Assembly (NCBI GenBank): GCA_035530955.1 | Contig: DATKTT010000174.1 | Location: 1 to 8,557, forward strand | Direction of reading: 5' to 3' | Source: Williamwhitmania sp035530955 | Lineage (GTDB): Bacteria; Bacteroidota; Bacteroidia; Bacteroidales; Williamwhitmaniaceae | Length of the DNA: 8,557 nucleotides | Part shown: one piece after another, positions 6,055 to 8,557 of the stretch | Layout of the letters: each line of letters opens with the position of its first letter | Numbering within the stretch: the first letter of the stretch is position 1 | Made by a program: the position numbers and the translations under genes | Notes under the pieces: model-generated | The model's input: only the letters and a program-made list of their open reading frames with translations | Told to the model about the DNA's origin: nothing | Databases searched by the model: none

Positions 6055-7113
6055 TTACACCTGCGTAACCTGAGGAATGGAAACTATTACTTCAAAAAGT
6101 TGATCGTGTTTTTTTGCTTGTAGGAGCTGCTCGTTATGGTATAACAGGCGTAGCCTTTCGCTGATGTTTTTAAGTCCAACTCCGGCTCCCTTCTTCGATG
6201 GAACCCCAGGCTCGTAGTTATTGGTGATGCACAGGGTGAGTATGCTACCCTGTAGCCTTGCTGAGGTTCTGATTACTATTTCCGAGGTGCTTTCATAAAC
6301 TCCATGCTTCACTGCATTTTCATATAGTGGCTGAAGAATCATGGCTGGAATGGTTGCGTCCAAAATATCCTCCTGCAAATCGAAGGAGAAGAGGAGCTTA
6401 TTTCCGAAACGAATTTTCTCAATTTCAAGGTAAAGTTTAATGTTTTCGATCTCCTCACCTAGTGTTGTTATCTGGCTTTTGCCCATGGAGACTGAATAGC
6501 GTAGATAGTCGGATAGCTTAACAAGCATCTCCCTTGCCATTTCAGGTGCAGTAATGGTGAGTGAGCTGATGGAGTTTAAACTATTGAATAAAAAGTGAGG
6601 GTTAATCTGGGATTTTAGCATATCCAGCTCCACCTCTTTAATCATTTTCTGAAGCCGTGCCTCGCTTTTTACTTTATCTTGAAGGTTATTGTAATAGATT
6701 ATAAGGTAGTATATCAACGTGAGAATGAGGTAAAGAAATATGCCGTAAATTACCCTTAAGGGTTGGGCGGGCATTTGAAATGTTTGGTATGATGTCCAGT
6801 GGGTAGTTGCAATCTTAATAAGGTATGTGCTGGTAAAGAACCAACCAGCAATTACGGCAACGCCTAAGGTAATATGGTTAATGAGCAAATTGAATATGGT
6901 TGCCTTCTCTGGTTTATAAAATTGGACAACATACCAAACAGGAACGCCCAGTAGCGCAAAGAGGTAGGTTGAGATTAGACTATCAATGATTACTGGGAAA
7001 AGGGAAAATATTCCTAGTAGGCTAATAATGGCAACATGGAGCACTGCAATTATGCTCCATGCTACTATGTACCAAACAATCTGTTGTTTACCAGGAAGAA
7101 CGGAATGCTCCAT
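6055..7113 (-). CDS. LytS-type sensor histidine kinase (His_kinase family, multi-pass membrane protein)
   Basis: A 352-residue inner-membrane sensor kinase. The N-terminal half holds about four hydrophobic segments (roughly residues 11-36, 39-64, 73-98 and 121-141) with no sizeable extracytoplasmic domain, so it may sense within the membrane or through a partner. A short linker helix (about 143-168) leads to the His_kinase motif KSQINPHFLFNSLNSIS, in which His173 is the phospho-acceptor. The ATPase part shows the N box in LQPLYENAVKHG (Asn266) and a glycine-rich GAGVGLKNISERL segment (about 319-331). There is no HAMP, GAF or PAS domain. The ATG at 7113 follows the stop of the LiaF-like gene by 10 bases, and the LytTR regulator lies just downstream, so the three genes form one operon. 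The partner regulator is almost certainly the downstream LytTR protein. The signal is unknown; an envelope or membrane cue is inferred from the LiaF-like neighbour. Confidence 0.93.
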   Translation of the reverse strand: MEHSVLPGKQQIVWYIVAWSIIAVLHVAIISLLGIFSLFPVIIDSLISTYLFALLGVPVWYVVQFYKPEKATIFNLLINHITLGVAVIAGWFFTSTYLIKIATTHWTSYQTFQMPAQPLRVIYGIFLYLILTLIYYLIIYYNNLQDKVKSEARLQKMIKEVELDMLKSQINPHFLFNSLNSISSLTITAPEMAREMLVKLSDYLRYSVSMGKSQITTLGEEIENIKLYLEIEKIRFGNKLLFSFDLQEDILDATIPAMILQPLYENAVKHGVYESTSEIVIRTSARLQGSILTLCITNNYEPGVPSKKGAGVGLKNISERLRLLYHNEQLLQAKKHDQLFEVIVSIPQVTQV

Positions 7114-7123
7114 CGCGATTGGG

Positions 7124-7858
7124 TTAGTAACTCTTTATTTCCCCACCTCCAAAAACTGCAGATCCTTTTATTATGAGCACCTTATCTGGGTTTTCTTCAC
7201 TTCTGATTGTTGACCTTTTGTCGTGAAAGCCACCAAGAATTGAGACAACCGACACTTGAACCGACCAGTCGGATGGAACGATTATTGAAACGCCTCCAAA
7301 AATACAGGTTACCTCCAGCACACTCTTGCCGGGAACCAAGTTTGCCTTTGTAAGGTCAATTTCTGCACCACCAAAGATGTTGGTAATCTTGCCCCCGCTA
7401 AAGTTTTGGTCGGTGATTCTTTTTTTTGAACCGCCAAAAATATTCATCTCATCCAAGTCACCTTCGGATGTTACGTTGGTGTAGTGATGAAATCGGTGAT
7501 GCATCCATAAGCGCTTTGTAAGGGCACTGAAGAAAATCATTATCCCAAGAATGATTATGAGCACCGGCCAGTAAATTCCAATGAAGTTGTAGGGTGTTGA
7601 AATTAACCGAGGAGCTAAGAAGAAACTTCCTACCAGAATCAGGATAATGCCAGTAAAACGGCTATCACGCTCGGCTAGGTTGGTAAGTCCAATGGCAACC
7701 AGCAACATGGGCCAGGAAAAGATAATATGTAGGGTAGTATCATCAACGTATCCCATGTTTGAGCCAAGCCAAATAAAGCCTGCAGCAATAACGAGAAGTC
7801 CGAAAACAGCTTTTTTCATTCTTTTGGGTCTGTGGTGATTATAACATACACGTTCCAT
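7124..7858 (-). CDS. LiaF-like membrane protein (four N-terminal helices + FGG-repeat C-terminal domain)
   Basis: A membrane protein of 244 residues from the ATG at 7858. Hydrophobic segments lie at about 17-33, 43-59, 68-82 and 93-112, as in the LiaI/LiaF-like transmembrane domain (DUF5668 type). A histidine-rich stretch (MHHRFHH) follows, then a soluble domain of regularly spaced strands bearing IFGG or related motifs at 140-143, 161-164, 186-189, 207-210 (ILGG) and 235-238 (VFGG). This pattern is typical of the LiaF / cell-wall-active-antibiotics-response C-terminal domain. In Bacillus, LiaF restrains the LiaRS envelope-stress system; a similar regulatory link to the adjacent kinase is inferred here, not shown. 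The start could also be the ATG at 7819 (MKKAVFG), which would remove a short basic, histidine-containing leader. The frame stays open to 7933, but the start at 7858 or 7819 fits the family and the promoter better. First gene of the three-gene operon. Confidence 0.88.
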   Translation of the reverse strand: MERVCYNHHRPKRMKKAVFGLLVIAAGFIWLGSNMGYVDDTTLHIIFSWPMLLVAIGLTNLAERDSRFTGIILILVGSFFLAPRLISTPYNFIGIYWPVLIIILGIMIFFSALTKRLWMHHRFHHYTNVTSEGDLDEMNIFGGSKKRITDQNFSGGKITNIFGGAEIDLTKANLVPGKSVLEVTCIFGGVSIIVPSDWSVQVSVVSILGGFHDKRSTIRSEENPDKVLIIKGSAVFGGGEIKSY

Positions 7859-7869
7859 GATCGAGAGTT

Positions 7870-7901
7870 TAAAGTTAGTGACTTTCCTTTGTTGCAGCAA
7901 A
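7870..7901 (-). promoter_or_regulatory. Candidate promoter of the LiaF-LytS-LytTR operon
   Basis: On the minus strand, TTTG (7901-7898) is followed after 20 bases by TAACTTTA (7877-7870), matching the Bacteroidota -33/-7 pattern in all but the last base of the -7 box. A transcript start near 7864 would leave only a few bases before the ATG at 7858 and about 45 before the ATG at 7819. This makes either a nearly leaderless message or the later start plausible. The site lies in the 261-base gap before the operon. Confidence 0.45.
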
Positions 7902-7921
7902 TGTATGGCACCATTAACCAT

Positions 7922-7976
7922 AAAACTAGCCAAACCCGATGAGCTGGGGAATTACCCCGACGAGCTGGCTGGTTTT
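7922..7976. repeat. Imperfect inverted repeat (long hairpin) upstream of the LiaF-LytS-LytTR operon
   Basis: AAAACTAGCCA at 7922-7932 can pair with TGGCTGGTTTT at 7966-7976 (ten Watson-Crick pairs and one T-G pair on the plus strand). A second small stem GGGG/CCCC (7946-7949 with 7955-7958) lies inside. The flanking A and T runs resemble a terminator, but the 33-base interior is long for one. It may be a back-up terminator for the upstream minus-strand gene or a regulatory structure. Confidence 0.5.
7935..7968. repeat. 13-bp direct repeat pair with 21-bp period, candidate LytTR-protein operator
   Basis: CCCGATGAGCTGG (7935-7947) and CCCGACGAGCTGG (7956-7968) differ at one base and are spaced 21 bases start to start, two helical turns. 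Paired imperfect direct repeats about 21 bases apart are the usual binding layout for LytTR-domain regulators (AgrA, AlgR, VirR, ComE). The pair lies 34 bases upstream of the candidate -33 element of an operon that encodes a LytTR regulator. The role is inferred from spacing and place; the base sequence is not a clear match to a published consensus. Confidence 0.5.
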
Positions 7977-7991
7977 TACTCTAAATATTGA

Positions 7992-8007
7992 AGAACCTAC
8001 CGGTTCT
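7992..8007. repeat. Short palindrome AGAACC-TACC-GGTTCT
   Basis: Six-base perfect arms around a four-base spacer. The right arm ends exactly where a TACCTTTG box (8007-8014, plus strand, perfect TAnnTTTG) begins. It could be a protein-binding palindrome, but no gene reads away from it on the plus strand, so its meaning is open. Confidence 0.3.
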
Positions 8008-8030
8008 ACCTTTGACGTTTTGCTCCTGTC

Positions 8031-8069
8031 AAAAAAAACTGCCAGCAGAAACATCTGTTTTGCTGGCAG
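8031..8069 (-). terminator. Intrinsic terminator of the GAF-domain gene
   Basis: CTGCCAGCA (8039-8047) pairs perfectly with TGCTGGCAG (8061-8069). The stem can extend inward through AAAC/GTTT past one bulged G. On the minus strand the hairpin is followed by eight T (8038-8031). It lies about 50 bases after the stop of the minus-strand gene ending at 8120 and separates that gene from the LiaF operon. Confidence 0.88.
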
Positions 8070-8119
8070 CTAATCCATAAATCTGAAACCTAATCAATAA
8101 ACCTAATTCAAAATAAACC

Positions 8120-8557
8120 CTATGATGGTTTTTTATTTTCATTATTTTCTTCCTCTTTCATCCTCATTTCTAGTAACTCAGCCTCCAGCCTCATAATATT
8201 GTTCCGCATCTCCTCCTCCTGTATCTTCATCTCTCGCTCCATGCGTTGCGATTGCTCCAAGAGTGTTTTGGTTTGATTATTAATGCGCATGCTGCTTAGC
8301 GTAATGCCAATGGATTTTACCATTTGCTCCACCATCTCCATCTGATATTGCTCCAGAACATGGAACGAGGCAACCTCTATAATCCCTTCAACCTTTTCGT
8401 CCGCAACAACGGGCACAATAAAAATATTTCTTGGTAGCGCTTCACCCAACCCCGAGGAGATGGAGATGTAGTCCTCTGGAACATCTGTTAAAAAGATGCT
8501 CTGCTTTTCGAAGAAGCAAACCCCAGCAAGTCCATCGCCCATAGCCACACGTTTTTT
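8120..8557 (-). CDS. C-terminal fragment of a GAF-domain sensor protein (partial, runs off the window)
   Basis: The frame is open to the right edge of the window, giving 145 residues plus the stop; the true start lies outside. The visible part begins inside a GAF domain: GDGLAGVCFFEKQSIFLTDVP, then SGLGEALPRNIFIVPVVAD and EGIIEVASFHVLEQYQMEMV follow the usual GAF strand and helix order. It ends with a long coiled coil rich in Glu, Met and Arg (about the last 55 residues, from TKTLLEQSQRMEREM onward) and a polar tail NENKKPS. Bacteroidota encode many long membrane-bound sensors with HAMP, PAS and GAF domains that end in such a GAF plus coiled coil, and this looks like one of them. No histidine kinase, GGDEF or HTH output domain follows the GAF domain in this protein. 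The GTG at 8548 is not a real start, because conserved GAF residues already precede it. An intrinsic terminator follows. Confidence 0.82.
   Translation of the reverse strand, partial: KKRVAMGDGLAGVCFFEKQSIFLTDVPEDYISISSGLGEALPRNIFIVPVVADEKVEGIIEVASFHVLEQYQMEMVEQMVKSIGITLSSMRINNQTKTLLEQSQRMEREMKIQEEEMRNNIMRLEAELLEMRMKEEENNENKKPS

Noticed and set aside
7859..7933. Extension of the LiaF-like protein to the far upstream start at 7933
   Set aside because: It would add 25 residues with no resemblance to the family and would place the candidate promoter inside the coding region.
8546..8548. GTG at the right end as the start of a short independent GAF protein
   Set aside because: The frame continues open to the window edge, and the residues after the GTG are already mid-GAF-domain, so this is an internal codon of a longer gene.

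Overview
The window looks like ordinary chromosomal sequence from a member of the Bacteroidota, most likely the Bacteroidales or a close relative. The evidence is a lipoprotein-type dipeptidyl peptidase III with the HECLGH zinc motif seen in Bacteroides, two LytTR response regulators and a LytS-type kinase, a tiny DUF6132-like membrane protein, weak Shine-Dalgarno sequences, and several -7 boxes of the TAnnTTTG type. No RNA genes, insertion sequences, phage genes or CRISPR arrays were found. No stretch longer than 300 bases lacks a gene.

Left part (1-3053). A LytTR response regulator is followed 8 bases later by a class III PLP aminotransferase, and the two are probably co-transcribed. The aminotransferase converges on a 61-residue membrane protein on the minus strand; their stop codons overlap in one palindromic CTAG. 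That small gene diverges, across a 42-base gap, from a gene for a secreted protein of unknown function.

Middle (3054-5205). A candidate promoter precedes a lipoprotein M49 peptidase (dipeptidyl peptidase III). A perfect 17-bp hairpin with A and T tracts follows and can terminate transcription from both sides. Its right arm runs into the stop codon of the converging response regulator.

Right part (5204-7901, minus strand). Three genes read in the order LiaF-like membrane protein, LytS-type histidine kinase, LytTR response regulator. This appears to be a complete envelope-sensing module. A candidate promoter lies upstream, and further upstream is a pair of 13-bp direct repeats with a 21-bp period, the spacing typical of LytTR-protein binding sites. 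The repeats sit inside a longer hairpin.

Right edge (8031-8557). This is the C-terminal end of a larger GAF-domain sensor protein on the minus strand, followed by its own intrinsic terminator.

Nothing here amounts to a clearly new system. The items most worth a second look are the repeat pair and hairpin upstream of the LiaF-LytS-LytTR operon, the unusual start of the second response regulator, and the uncharacterised secreted protein next to the peptidase.
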